Shown here: positions 32,330-41,363 of the stretch, piece by piece | Layout of the letters: each line of letters begins with the position of its first letter | Position numbering within the stretch: position 1 is the first letter of the stretch | NCBI GenBank assembly: GCA_041655255.1 | Contig: JBBAFS010000001.1 | Location: 1 to 64,000 of the forward strand | Direction: 5' to 3' | Length of the DNA: 64,000 nt | Origin: JBBAFS01 sp041655255 | GTDB taxonomy: Bacteria > Spirochaetota > Spirochaetia > Sphaerochaetales > Sphaerochaetaceae | Program-made: the position numbers and the translations under genes | The notes under the pieces: generated by a model | Database searches by the model: none | The model's input: only the letters and a program-made list of their open reading frames with translations | What the model was told of the DNA's origin: nothing

Positions 32330-33433
32330 TAAGAGTTCTCTCCTACCTGTAAAGTGAGATATGATTCGATAAATGGAGAGATATCTCCATCCATCACAGC
32401 TTGAATATTTCCCGTTTGATACTGAGTTCTGTGGTCTTTTACCATGGTATAAGGCTGAAACACGTATGAGCGGATTTGGTTTCCCCAGCTAATCTCTTTT
32501 TTCTCTAATGCATGAGCATTAAACTCTTCATCAGATTTCTCTTTATAATATTCGTAGAGACGACTTTTTAATACTTTCATCGCAGTCGCTTTATTCATAT
32601 GTTGTGATCGCTCATTTTGACATGCAACCACAATACCTGTTGGTAAGTGTGTGATTCGAACAGCACTATCCGTTTTATTGACGTGTTGCCCCCCTGCTCC
32701 ACCTGCACGGTAGGTGTCGATACGTAAATCACTTGTATCAATGTCTACTTCAATCTCATCGTCAATCACAGGTGAAACATAGACACTTGTAAAGGAGGTA
32801 TGTCGTCGTTTATTTGAATCAAATGGGCTAATACGAACCAGGCGATGGACACCTGCTTCACCATGAAGGTAGCCGTATGCAAATTCACCTTTCACCTGTA
32901 AGGTGACCGACTTCACTCCCCCTTCAGCTTCTAAAAGATCGACAATATCGACTTTGAATCCCTCTTGTTCACACCACCTGAGATACATCCTCATTAACAT
33001 AGAAGCCCAATCACATGCTTCAGTCCCCCCAGCTCCTGAGTGGACAGATAAAAAGCAATCGCTTCGGTCAAATCGACCTGAAAGAAGCTTTTTAAGACGT
33101 AAGCTCTGATACTCTTGATCTAACTTAAGAATGCTCTTATCGAGGTGAGAGGCAACTTCTTCATCTTCTTCATCTTCGTACATTACAATAAGTTCATCTA
33201 ACTCAGTAAGAGAAGCAATGAGTTCTTTCCATGGATACAAAGAATCTTTTAAGGCGTTCAGTTTATTAAAAAGAGCATCAGATTGTTTTTTATCTTTCCA
33301 AAAGTCGGGATCTAATGTCTCTTTCTCTAAACGTTCAATTTCAGAGGCGAGTTGTTCGTGGTCAAAGATGCCTCCACACTTCGAAAGCTTCCTCTTTGAG
33401 AGTTTCAAATAATGATTGGTATGTTAAATTCAT
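32329..33433 (-). CDS. prfB: Peptide chain release factor 2 (programmed +1 frameshift)
   Basis: The true start is ATG at 33433, with AAGGAG upstream and an ATGA overlap with the previous gene. Twenty-three codons run to CTT, then an in-frame TGA at 33362-33364; a +1 shift there joins the main frame at GAC, giving 367 residues, the normal RF2 length. The frame alone would appear to start at 33408, which is wrong. The mature protein has the stop-recognition SPF (RISPFDSNKRR) and the catalytic GGQ (AGGAGGQHVNKTDSAVR). RF2 reads UGA and UAA; the frameshift makes its level self-regulating. It begins inside the rnf-to-rnz run. Confidence 0.95.
33361..33375 (-). promoter_or_regulatory. RF2 programmed +1 frameshift site
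   Basis: The minus strand reads GGAGGCATCTTTGAC: an internal Shine-Dalgarno-like GGAGG, three bases of spacing, the slippery codon CTT and the TGA C stop context. These are exactly the parts of the established prfB recoding signal. When RF2 is scarce, ribosomes pause at UGA and slip +1. Confidence 0.95.
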
Positions 33434-35370
33434 GATAACTCCTTTTTAGCGTAAGCAACCTTTGATGAGCGCTCAATGCGTAAACCGACTGTCCACTTCT
33501 TCGTAGCACCACCGGCAAGATCAAACTCCCATATTGGAAGTAATAAAGTGTGTTGATACAATTGCTCTACTCCACCAATGGTCTCTAATTCAGTGATGTG
33601 ATCATTTTTATAGAGTGTGAAACGGGCATCGGAGGCGACACTTAGTAGTGTCTTATTAGCTACATCGATTACTCTCATGTTCTTTAATTGTGTATACAAT
33701 GATTGCTCATTATTAAGCATTTTATTTCGACTTTTTTCTACAGTGTAGAGTGAATAGGTCGATTTTTCGGTCTCTTTAAACGAAAGATTTAATTCAGAAC
33801 CAAAATACCCCTTCTTTTTGTGTTTACCAGTATTGGTAAGAGAAAATTCTACCACAATGGTATTTGCCTTAAATGAGTATTTTTTCTCAATGTGGAAACT
33901 TCCTAATGAGAAGGGGAGTTTTTCTACATCTAATGAGACAACTACTTCATGTCTGTTGACAGCATCACATTGCACGTTATAAATGTGTTCACCACAGTTA
34001 TACACCTGTTTTGTGTCATATTTATTATAAGGATCAAGTGTATGTTGAGAAGGAAGTAATACATCATTAAAAGAGCGTTGAAATGTCCCTTTTTTAACAT
34101 CTCCGTTGTGAGATAAACCACTGAAGGTATCACCGTAGTTCCAACTTGTCGGTAGATAACTTAACTCTTCAAGTGCACCACCGGTGGCACTTAACACTGA
34201 TCCAATATTTTTTCCTTGCCAAAGAATCTCTTTACGTCCATCTAAATCAAGATCGTACGAAAGAGGGAAACTGATACTTTCACTTGAGCTTAAGACTCGT
34301 TGTGCTTCGATAAGAGAAGCGTAAATATGTTTACGGTAGCAAGAACGGTACATACCACCACTAGCATCATAGGTAAACGGTGCTCCGCTCGTTGCTTTAG
34401 CTAATAGAGAATGAACCCGTTTACGTACATCTTTATTCTTCTTATAAATACGAGTTAACTCATGAAGATATAAAGAGCGGCCATGAAGGTGGTGTAACTC
34501 TTCACTTTGTAATAAGAGTTCATTAAACGACTTGATCTCTTCAATTGAAGAATCAAGACCATACCATGAAGAGCGTAAAAATCCTTTTTGTTGAGTAGCA
34601 TCCATTTCACTCTCTTGTAATAACGAGGAGTGATGCTGGTTTTTATCAAATAGTGAGTGAATCAACGATGAAATTACATCTTGGTTCATCTCTTCATTAT
34701 CCTCACAACACCCTTGAAGAAGATGATCTATATTCACCATGACAAAGGCCGATTGACTCGAACCAAAGGTAAGAGTTTCAAGTTCTTTAGTGACTTGGTC
34801 AAAAGTCTTCTCTTTGGTTGCATACTCTTTAATCAAATGTTCAACAGGGTAAAAGGTTGGAACAATTTCGACCATTTTCCCCATATCATGCATAATAAAT
34901 GGATCTTGTTGCCCCTGTTGTTGCTGTAATTGATCATACGTAGAGATTACTACCCTCTCTACATTTGCCATATGAAGTGGGGAGATGTATGAAGAGTTCC
35001 ATATCTGGTTATATAACCAAATTGAGCGAGGACGCTGTCCAAATCGGCGACGAATAAATGTTGTTGTTCGCTCTAATTCATTTGACCTATCTTTGATTTG
35101 CAACAATTGTAGTATGGCTTGGTGATATGACCCCCCTAACAGCTCTACTTGTTGCCTTTTTATTAAATCAGATAACAACATTCCTATCTCTGGATAAGAG
35201 TGTTCAAACCACTCAAGTGTCGTTGGTGAGAAATAGAGATGCATCTTTAAATCAGGAGTATTATAGAGATAGGTCAACAGCGGCCTATAGGCAAGCGAAA
35301 GAGCCCTCTCCATTAAAGAAGAGGGTGTCGCAGGTGAGAGTTGGCTATAGACGCCAAAATAGAGAGCCAT
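33430..35370 (-). CDS. GH57/4-alpha-glucanotransferase-like protein, apparently catalytically inactive
   Basis: A 646-residue protein with the architecture of family GH57 4-alpha-glucanotransferases: N-terminal barrel (RALSLAYRPLLTYL, then QQVELLGGSYHQAIL, then RPRSIWLYNQIWN), a middle DUF1925-like part, and a C-terminal DUF1926 beta-sandwich (FGSELNLSFKE to IWEFDLAGGATKKW). The key catalytic features look lost: the HNHQP-type start motif reads VYSQL, the nucleophile Glu of the WLxE motif is Asn121 (WLYN), and the acid/base region DDGEKFG reads NIDHLLQ. It may bind glycans or have a structural role. It follows rnfB by 13 bases and overlaps the prfB start (ATGA). Confidence 0.75.
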   Translation of the reverse strand: MALYFGVYSQLSPATPSSLMERALSLAYRPLLTYLYNTPDLKMHLYFSPTTLEWFEHSYPEIGMLLSDLIKRQQVELLGGSYHQAILQLLQIKDRSNELERTTTFIRRRFGQRPRSIWLYNQIWNSSYISPLHMANVERVVISTYDQLQQQQGQQDPFIMHDMGKMVEIVPTFYPVEHLIKEYATKEKTFDQVTKELETLTFGSSQSAFVMVNIDHLLQGCCEDNEEMNQDVISSLIHSLFDKNQHHSSLLQESEMDATQQKGFLRSSWYGLDSSIEEIKSFNELLLQSEELHHLHGRSLYLHELTRIYKKNKDVRKRVHSLLAKATSGAPFTYDASGGMYRSCYRKHIYASLIEAQRVLSSSESISFPLSYDLDLDGRKEILWQGKNIGSVLSATGGALEELSYLPTSWNYGDTFSGLSHNGDVKKGTFQRSFNDVLLPSQHTLDPYNKYDTKQVYNCGEHIYNVQCDAVNRHEVVVSLDVEKLPFSLGSFHIEKKYSFKANTIVVEFSLTNTGKHKKKGYFGSELNLSFKETEKSTYSLYTVEKSRNKMLNNEQSLYTQLKNMRVIDVANKTLLSVASDARFTLYKNDHITELETIGGVEQLYQHTLLLPIWEFDLAGGATKKWTVGLRIERSSKVAYAKKELS

Positions 35371-35383
35371 ACACTATCCTATA

Positions 35384-36181
35384 CTACATAGCCTCAACAA
35401 TGCACTTAGTAGGACAAGCAGCAGCAGCTTCAGCTATTTGTGTCATTGGTCTGCTATAATCTATTTCACTGAGGAAGTTAGCAACTACACAACCCGAATC
35501 GGGGAATTTGCGTTCACAAATATTACATGCAATACATCCAACTTCACAAATTTTACGTACCACAGGTCCACGATCATGACTGTTACAAGCAACCACGTGT
35601 GACCCTCGAGCTGGAATCATCTTAATGACATGGGTAGGACACACTAAGGTGCATTTTTCACATCCAATACATAAATCTGGATTGACGGTGACATTACCAA
35701 TCTCATCGCGGTAAATGGCATCGGTTGGACACACCTGAATACACGATCCTTGATGAAGACATCCATACGTACATGCAGACTCTCCATCCAGAAGCATGAA
35801 CGCTGCACTACACTCCTCAACTCCATCATAGACGAAGTTTCGTTTGGTTAACTCATTGTTTCCACGACAGTGGACAAAAGCAACCATCTTCTCCCCCATC
35901 TCAGTTGCCTCTTCTCCTAAGATTTCAGCAACCTTTACCGCTGTTTCTGCTCCTCCAGGTGTACACAGACCATTTTCAGCCTCTTTAGCACTTAAAGCAT
36001 CGGCATATCCACTACAACCGGGATATCCACACGCTCCACAGTTAGCACCTGGAAGAGCTTCTAAAATTAATTCAGCACGGACATCTTTTTCGACGGCAAG
36101 TTTTTGACTTGCCACAGCAAGGCCCAATCCCAACAACAGAGATAAGACCGATATGATTAGAAAAGCAAATAATATATTCAT
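35384..36181 (-). CDS. rnfB: Rnf complex subunit B (iron-sulfur protein)
   Basis: A 265-residue subunit. An N-terminal membrane anchor (LFAFLIISVLSLLLGLGLAVA) is followed by the RnfB [4Fe-4S] binding domain (LPGANCGACGYPGCSGYA). Then ferredoxin-type CxxCxxCxxxCP clusters occur (IGCEKCTLVCPTHVI and related), plus a further Cys-rich region (GCIACNICERKFPDSGC). RnfB accepts electrons from reduced ferredoxin for the Rnf ion pump. It is the last rnf gene of the cluster and lies seven bases after rnfA. Confidence 0.93.
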   Translation of the reverse strand: MNILFAFLIISVLSLLLGLGLAVASQKLAVEKDVRAELILEALPGANCGACGYPGCSGYADALSAKEAENGLCTPGGAETAVKVAEILGEEATEMGEKMVAFVHCRGNNELTKRNFVYDGVEECSAAFMLLDGESACTYGCLHQGSCIQVCPTDAIYRDEIGNVTVNPDLCIGCEKCTLVCPTHVIKMIPARGSHVVACNSHDRGPVVRKICEVGCIACNICERKFPDSGCVVANFLSEIDYSRPMTQIAEAAAACPTKCIVEAM

Positions 36182-36188
36182 ACAACTA

Positions 36189-36779
36189 CTACCCCAGCAA
36201 GTTTGTAATGAGGGATTTATCGAAAGCCATAAATGCTAAGGCCATCAATCCACCACTAATAAAAGCAATTGGAACACCTTGGAATACTTTTCTCACTGGG
36301 TGTAAATCTAAGCGTTCACGAATATTGCTCATTAAAATCAATGCTAAGGTAAAACCAATACCAGCAGCAACTCCAGCAGCAAAACTCTCCATCAGTGAGT
36401 AGTTTTCACCAATATTCATAATGGCAATTCCCAACACAGCACAGTTCGTTGTAATAAGTGGAAGGAAGATTCCCAATGCTTTATACAATCCTGGGGAGTT
36501 CTTTTGAATAATCATCTCAACAAATTGAACTAACGCAGCAATCAACAAGATAAATGAGAGTGTTTGTAAGTATTGTAATTGGAGAGGGAGTAAGATGGCG
36601 TGGTAGATAATCCACGTCATAATGGAAGCAATTCCCATAACAAAGGTTACTGCCATTCCCATCCCGATTGCCGATTCACTGTTTCTCGAAACCCCAATAA
36701 AAGGACACAGTCCTAAGAATTGGGATAAAATAAAGTTATTAACAAAAATAAATGTGATAAATATTGCAATATATGTCAT
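36189..36779 (-). CDS. rnfA: Rnf complex membrane subunit A
   Basis: A 196-residue membrane protein with six hydrophobic segments and the RnfA/NqrE pattern: NNFILSQFLGLCPFIGVS near the N-terminus and LPLITTNCAVLGIAIMN in the middle, each with a conserved Cys. These cysteines hold an intramembrane iron-sulfur cluster in the related complexes. It pairs with RnfE as inverted halves of the ion-translocating core. Seven bases separate it from rnfB and three from rnfE. Confidence 0.93.
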   Translation of the reverse strand: MTYIAIFITFIFVNNFILSQFLGLCPFIGVSRNSESAIGMGMAVTFVMGIASIMTWIIYHAILLPLQLQYLQTLSFILLIAALVQFVEMIIQKNSPGLYKALGIFLPLITTNCAVLGIAIMNIGENYSLMESFAAGVAAGIGFTLALILMSNIRERLDLHPVRKVFQGVPIAFISGGLMALAFMAFDKSLITNLLG

Positions 36780-36782
36780 CTC

Positions 36783-37412
36783 TTAAGCCTTTTTCCTTTG
36801 TGAGTACCACTCAAAAAATGCTTTTAAATATCCCATTAAAAGCAGAGCTCCAGCTGCTAAAGTCATAACTCGAACTGGATAGGTGTAAAGCACTGGAATC
36901 TTAATAACACCACTGAAAGATCCCATTGGCATTAAGGTAATGGTACCTGAACCAAACATCTCTCTAATTAGGGCAATTAAGGTAAGTGATAAGGTAAAAC
37001 CTACTCCCATACCAATTCCATCCAAAGCAGAATCGAGGACACTATTTTTACTTGCAAATGCTTCAGCTCGACCTAAGATGATACAGTTAACAACTATCAA
37101 CGGTAAGAAAATACCTAAAGCTTGGTACACCGCAGGTGCAAAAGCGTGCATCAACATCTCAACTATGGTGACAAAAGCGGCAATAATGACGATATAAGCA
37201 GGTATACGAACACTAGAAGGAATAAAATCTTTCAACAGTGAAATAAAGACGTTTGAAAACAGCAGTACAAAAATAACTGCTAAGCCCATCCCTATTCCGT
37301 TCACAACTTGAGTTGTAACTCCCAATGTCGGACACAATCCCAGCATAATGATAAATACTGGGTTTTCTTTAAAGATCCCTTTTGTGAGGACGCTAAGACG
37401 ATTTTTTTCCAT
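36783..37412 (-). CDS. rnfE: Rnf complex membrane subunit E
   Basis: A 209-residue paralogue of RnfA with the matching motifs NPVFIIMLGLCPTLGVT and LPLIVVNCIILGRAEAF, including the two conserved cysteines, and six membrane segments. With RnfA it forms the core that couples electron flow from ferredoxin to NAD+ to sodium or proton export. The gene shares one base with the rnfG stop. Confidence 0.93.
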   Translation of the reverse strand: MEKNRLSVLTKGIFKENPVFIIMLGLCPTLGVTTQVVNGIGMGLAVIFVLLFSNVFISLLKDFIPSSVRIPAYIVIIAAFVTIVEMLMHAFAPAVYQALGIFLPLIVVNCIILGRAEAFASKNSVLDSALDGIGMGVGFTLSLTLIALIREMFGSGTITLMPMGSFSGVIKIPVLYTYPVRVMTLAAGALLLMGYLKAFFEWYSQRKKA

Positions 37413-37969
37413 TACTTGCCTCCCAAAGAAGTGACATAATGAGATCCAAACGCAAGGGTTTTTGCAATTCCATTAAATGTCACAGTTGAACCGCTAATAC
37501 TATCGGCATCGGCTTTTGCCAATTGATTTATTTTTACAGGGACCTCACGATCTCCTCCGGTCCCAACAAACTTATTCATATAACTTGGCTCTTCAGCTTT
37601 CTTTCCAAGACCTGGGGTCTCACTGTTAGCTAACAATCGAGCATCAACAATTTCTCCATCAATGTGGTAACTTGCCATAACAGTCATCTCTCCACCATAA
37701 CCAATTCCGTCGAGTTGAAGAATATAACCGGCAAGATTTCCATCGCTATCAAGCAATTGATGTTGAGCACTCACACCAGTGCCTAAATTCTCAGTTGTGC
37801 TTTCACCTAAAGTGTATCCGCCACTGACCTCTGCTAAAGCTTGTTGAATAACCATTGCTTCATATTCAGCAATCTTAGGAGCTGTAAGGGCATTCACCAA
37901 AGCAAGTGATAATGCAGCAATTCCTGCAATAAGGGTTAAGGTAATACCAACACGTGCTACAAACTTCAT
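37412..37969 (-). CDS. rnfG: Rnf complex subunit G (covalent FMN)
   Basis: A 185-residue subunit with an N-terminal membrane helix (VGITLTLIAGIAALSLALVNA) and a periplasmic FMN domain. DSISGSTVTFNGIAKTL carries the Thr in the S-G-x-T flavinylation motif. GLGKKAEEP upstream is the other family mark. It passes electrons across the membrane within Rnf. It overlaps rnfD by 4 bases and rnfE by 1. Confidence 0.92.
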   Translation of the reverse strand: MKFVARVGITLTLIAGIAALSLALVNALTAPKIAEYEAMVIQQALAEVSGGYTLGESTTENLGTGVSAQHQLLDSDGNLAGYILQLDGIGYGGEMTVMASYHIDGEIVDARLLANSETPGLGKKAEEPSYMNKFVGTGGDREVPVKINQLAKADADSISGSTVTFNGIAKTLAFGSHYVTSLGGK

Positions 37970-39075
37970 GCTTCTACCCCCTTACTCTCTTTTCTAGTTT
38001 TTGTCACTTCTCCAAACCGTTTAGGAAGGATATAGCGATCAATGGTAGGAACAAAAATGTTCATCACGATGATTGCTAAAGAGACTGACTCGGGAAGAGA
38101 ACCAAAATAGCGGAGTAAGAAGACTAAAAATCCTCCACCAATACCGAAAATAATCATCCCTTTATAGGTTGTGGGGCTGGTGACCATATCGGTTGCCATA
38201 AAAAAGGCCCCTAACATCATACCACCACTGAACAGTTGTAACACAAAATCCCCTTCAAATAGTCCAAGTCCATTACGAACTCCACCAAAGACCCAAGCTA
38301 AGAGACTAAAGGTGGCTAAAAAGGAGATTGGGATGTGCCAAGTAATAATCTTACGAGCAAAGAGATAGATGACTCCAACTAGTAATAAGAAAGCAGATAC
38401 TTCTCCAATACATCCACTCATATTCCCAAAAAAAGCATCAATGGTATATGGAGAGACGTTGATACGTAAGACCGATTGAAACCATGAACTAAGCGATGAC
38501 GCAAATTGGGTAAATGGGTATTGAACTGCCTCTAATATTCCTGTGGAAGTCAAACCAGTGACAGCACCATCACTCATGGCCATGTTCATCTCAGTTAACA
38601 TGGTTGCTGAAGTAACACTATCGACCCCAATGAGTGTTTTAGGGAGACGGTAGGTATTCATCAAATTTGTAAATGAGAAAAAGACAAATACCCGAGCTGC
38701 TAAAGCTGGGTTAATCCAGTTTGCCCCTAATCCACCAAATGTCCACTTCACAACAAACATCGCAAATGCACTTGCAATGATAGGTACTGCAATAGATGAG
38801 TCTGCTGGGAGGTTCATTCCAATAAGTAAACCCGTTAAAAATGCTGAACCGTCGGCAAGTGTCGACTCTTTACTTAATCGATTGAGTAAAAATTCAACAC
38901 CGACTGATGATGCTATTGAAATAAGAAGAATCACCAAAGCTCGAACACCAAATACATACACTCCCCATAAAGCTGCAGGAGCTAATGCAATCGACACATC
39001 CCACATCATTGAAGCTGTACTCGCTCGATCATGCAGATGGGGCGATGAAGAAACTATAACCATTGGATCTTCCAT
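37966..39075 (-). CDS. rnfD: Rnf complex membrane subunit D (covalent FMN)
   Basis: A 369-residue membrane subunit. The N-terminal VSSSPHLHDRASTASMMWDV is the RnfD/NqrB start pattern, followed by several membrane helices including WINPALAARVFVFFSF. The covalent FMN site is the Thr in DSVTSATMLTEM. It ends with a membrane helix and a basic tail. The gene begins immediately after the rnfC stop and overlaps rnfG by 4 bases. Confidence 0.93.
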   Translation of the reverse strand: MEDPMVIVSSSPHLHDRASTASMMWDVSIALAPAALWGVYVFGVRALVILLISIASSVGVEFLLNRLSKESTLADGSAFLTGLLIGMNLPADSSIAVPIIASAFAMFVVKWTFGGLGANWINPALAARVFVFFSFTNLMNTYRLPKTLIGVDSVTSATMLTEMNMAMSDGAVTGLTSTGILEAVQYPFTQFASSLSSWFQSVLRINVSPYTIDAFFGNMSGCIGEVSAFLLLVGVIYLFARKIITWHIPISFLATFSLLAWVFGGVRNGLGLFEGDFVLQLFSGGMMLGAFFMATDMVTSPTTYKGMIIFGIGGGFLVFLLRYFGSLPESVSLAIIVMNIFVPTIDRYILPKRFGEVTKTRKESKGVEA

Positions 39076-40386
39076 CTACTTCCTCCCTAACCGTTTTCCA
39101 AGTTTCATACCATGAACTAATGGAAGATGGGCAGGACAAACGTATGAACAACTTCCACACTCTTTGCAGTCCATCAAATTCAACTTCATGGCCTCTTCAT
39201 ATTTTCTATTCTCAATTAAGCGATACAAACGTGTTGGTTGTAATCCCATAGGGCACACTGCAACACACTTACCACATGAAATACAAGGTGTTTTTGTCGC
39301 TTTATTTGATTTTTCATCTACTAAGGCTAATACTCCCGAAAATCCTTTAGTCACTGGCGTACTTTGATCATAAAATGCAAATCCCATCATAGGACCACCA
39401 CTGACGATTCGATCTGGTTGAACTTTAAAGCCTCCAGCATACTCAACTAAGTCGCTCACTTTACTCCCAATGGGAACTCGAACGTTCTTTGGTTCACTCA
39501 CAGCTTCTCCACTGATGGTGACAATTCGATCAATGAGGGGTTTACGTAAAGCAATAGCTTCATAAATAGCAAATGCGGTCCCTACGTTCACCACCACAGC
39601 TCCAACATCAAGAGGTAATTTACCTGAAGGGACTTCACGGTTAATAGTTGCTTTAAGAAGTTGTTTCTCATCACCTTGTGGATATTTCACTTTCAGAGGA
39701 ACAACAGTTATAGGTAAAGTAAGTTCTCTAATCTTTTGATTGAGAGCCTCAATTGCATCGGCTTTGTTATTCTCAACTCCGATGATAATGTTTTTAGCTT
39801 CGGTGATTTTAGCAACGAACATAATCCCTTTTAAGACGTTTGTTGTCTCTTCTAACATAAGACGGTGATCTGCAGTTAAATAGGGTTCACACTCAACACC
39901 ATTGATTACCAATGACTCGACTGAAGCTCCTTTAGGAACAGCGAGTTTCACATGGGTGGGGAATGTTGCTCCACCAGTACCGACAATACCCATCTCTTTA
40001 ACAAGATCTAACATCTCTTTAGAAGAGAGCGAGTCGTACGGCTGTTCATCATAAGTAGCGAAAGGGGAATCGGGATCAACTTCAATCACAAAGGCGTCAG
40101 TTTTAATACTGTTAGCTAACATCACTTTGCGAATTTCAAGAATTGTCCCATTCACAGGCGAGTGGATGTCAGCTGAGATAAAACTAGAGGCTTCTCCAAT
40201 TTTCTCTCCTGCTGTAACACTCTCCCCTTTCTCTTTAAGCGGCTTGGCTGGAGCGCCAAGGTGTTGCGATAGCGGAATGACTAACTCAGAAGGAGTCGGT
40301 AGGATCTCAATAGCTTGACTATGAGATAACTCCTTCTTATCTTTAGGGTGCACTCCGCCCTTTTTGAACGTTGATATTCTCACCAT
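39076..40386 (-). CDS. rnfC: Rnf complex subunit C (NADH/FMN and iron-sulfur)
   Basis: From ATG 40386 (AAGGAG nine bases upstream) the protein has 436 residues; the frame is open 60 bases further up but without similarity. It begins MVRISTFKKGGVHPKDKK, the RnfC family start. The dinucleotide/FMN domain has VGTGGATFPTHVKL and INGVECEPYLTADHR. Two C-terminal [4Fe-4S] motifs follow: CISCGKCVAVCPMGL and CKECGSCSYVCPAHLPLV. RnfC carries the NADH site of the ferredoxin:NAD+ oxidoreductase. It is the first gene of the long leftward run ending at rnz. Confidence 0.94.
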   Translation of the reverse strand: MVRISTFKKGGVHPKDKKELSHSQAIEILPTPSELVIPLSQHLGAPAKPLKEKGESVTAGEKIGEASSFISADIHSPVNGTILEIRKVMLANSIKTDAFVIEVDPDSPFATYDEQPYDSLSSKEMLDLVKEMGIVGTGGATFPTHVKLAVPKGASVESLVINGVECEPYLTADHRLMLEETTNVLKGIMFVAKITEAKNIIIGVENNKADAIEALNQKIRELTLPITVVPLKVKYPQGDEKQLLKATINREVPSGKLPLDVGAVVVNVGTAFAIYEAIALRKPLIDRIVTISGEAVSEPKNVRVPIGSKVSDLVEYAGGFKVQPDRIVSGGPMMGFAFYDQSTPVTKGFSGVLALVDEKSNKATKTPCISCGKCVAVCPMGLQPTRLYRLIENRKYEEAMKLNLMDCKECGSCSYVCPAHLPLVHGMKLGKRLGRK

Positions 40387-40408
40387 GGTGTGAAACTCCT
40401 TTATATAA

Positions 40409-40431
40409 AGAGAGGGCGGTTTACCCTCTTT
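40409..40431 (-). other. Small hairpin in the rnfC leader
   Basis: AGAGGG (40411-40416) and CCCTCT (40424-40429) pair, flanked by A-T and a G-T pair, 22 bases before the rnfC start. On the minus strand the tail is TTTATATAAAG, so it is a poor terminator; it may affect mRNA stability. No firm function. Confidence 0.3.
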
Positions 40432-40499
40432 GATTGATTGTAACATTGAAATCGAACTACGTCTTCATATCTTACAAGAAAAAGGGTATAACAGTAAAC

Positions 40500-41363
40500 A
40501 TGAACCGTATCATACGTCAGGTTTTTTGGAAGATTCGTGGAACAAAGATTTTCGCTTTAGTTGGAAAAAGTGGGACAGGTAAGAGTTTCCGCTCAAAACT
40601 CATCGCTCAAAAGCATAATATCGATGTTATCATCGATGATGGGTTACTCATCCAAGGGGATCGTATCTTAGCTGGACGCTCTGCCAAACGGGAACAAAAC
40701 TTCTTAACTGCTGTACGTACTGCACTATTTGATGATGATGAACATCAAGCTCAAGCCCTAGAGGCTCTACAAAAAGCTAAATACCGCAGGTTATTGATTA
40801 TTGGTACAAGCGAAAAGATGGTTCATAAAATTGCTGCACGCCTTTATTTGCCTAACATTGAAAGAATATTTCACATTGAAGAGATTGCTACTCGTGAAGA
40901 GATAGAAACTGCTATGAGAATACGGTTCTCAGAGGGGAAACACGTCATCCCTGTTCCAAGTATTGAAATTACCCGTAACTATCCACAGATTGTCTACGAC
41001 TCAATGAGAGTCTTTTTTAAACGCAAATTTTCTTGGCCTTGGAATAGAAGACAAAAAGGATATGAAAAGACCATTGTTCGTCCTGAGTTTAGTCAATATG
41101 GGAAAATAACGATGAGTGAGTCGGCTTTGACTCAAATGGTTATTCATTGTCTCGATGAGTTTGATAATGTGATTAAAGTAAAGAAGGTCTTAGCGAACGT
41201 GGTTCCCGAAGGGTACAACCTTACAGTGAAACTTCGTGTTCCTATGAGACACCAAATATCAACCTCTTTAGCCGGCTTACAAGAGTATATTGCAGATGCA
41301 CTAGAAAAATATGGTGGTATTTTTGTCTCTAAGGTGAATCTTGAGATTGAGGAGTGGGGTTAG
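40500..41363 (+). CDS. P-loop NTPase with Asp23-like C-terminal domain
   Basis: From ATG 40500 the protein has 287 residues; an upstream TTG start at 40434 is possible but the ribosome-binding site is weak in both cases. Walker A is GKSGTGKS at residues 22-29, followed by VIIDDGLLIQGDRI, and a basic patch FFKRKFSWPWNRRQ at about 170-190. Residues 205-287 resemble the Asp23/Gls24 (DUF322) fold: MSESALTQMVIHCLDE through LTVKLRVP and ADALEKYGG to a final NLEIEEW strand. No named function is known to me for the combination. It is divergent from rnfC, and its end overlaps the converging pcnB-like gene by 35 bases. Confidence 0.6.
   Translation: MNRIIRQVFWKIRGTKIFALVGKSGTGKSFRSKLIAQKHNIDVIIDDGLLIQGDRILAGRSAKREQNFLTAVRTALFDDDEHQAQALEALQKAKYRRLLIIGTSEKMVHKIAARLYLPNIERIFHIEEIATREEIETAMRIRFSEGKHVIPVPSIEITRNYPQIVYDSMRVFFKRKFSWPWNRRQKGYEKTIVRPEFSQYGKITMSESALTQMVIHCLDEFDNVIKVKKVLANVVPEGYNLTVKLRVPMRHQISTSLAGLQEYIADALEKYGGIFVSKVNLEIEEWG

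Noticed and set aside
33377..33408. Start of prfB at 33408
   Set aside because: The real start is at 33433 in another frame, joined by the +1 frameshift at 33362-33364.
40409..40431. Hairpin before rnfC as a terminator
   Set aside because: Short stem, no T-run on the relevant side, and located within the leader.
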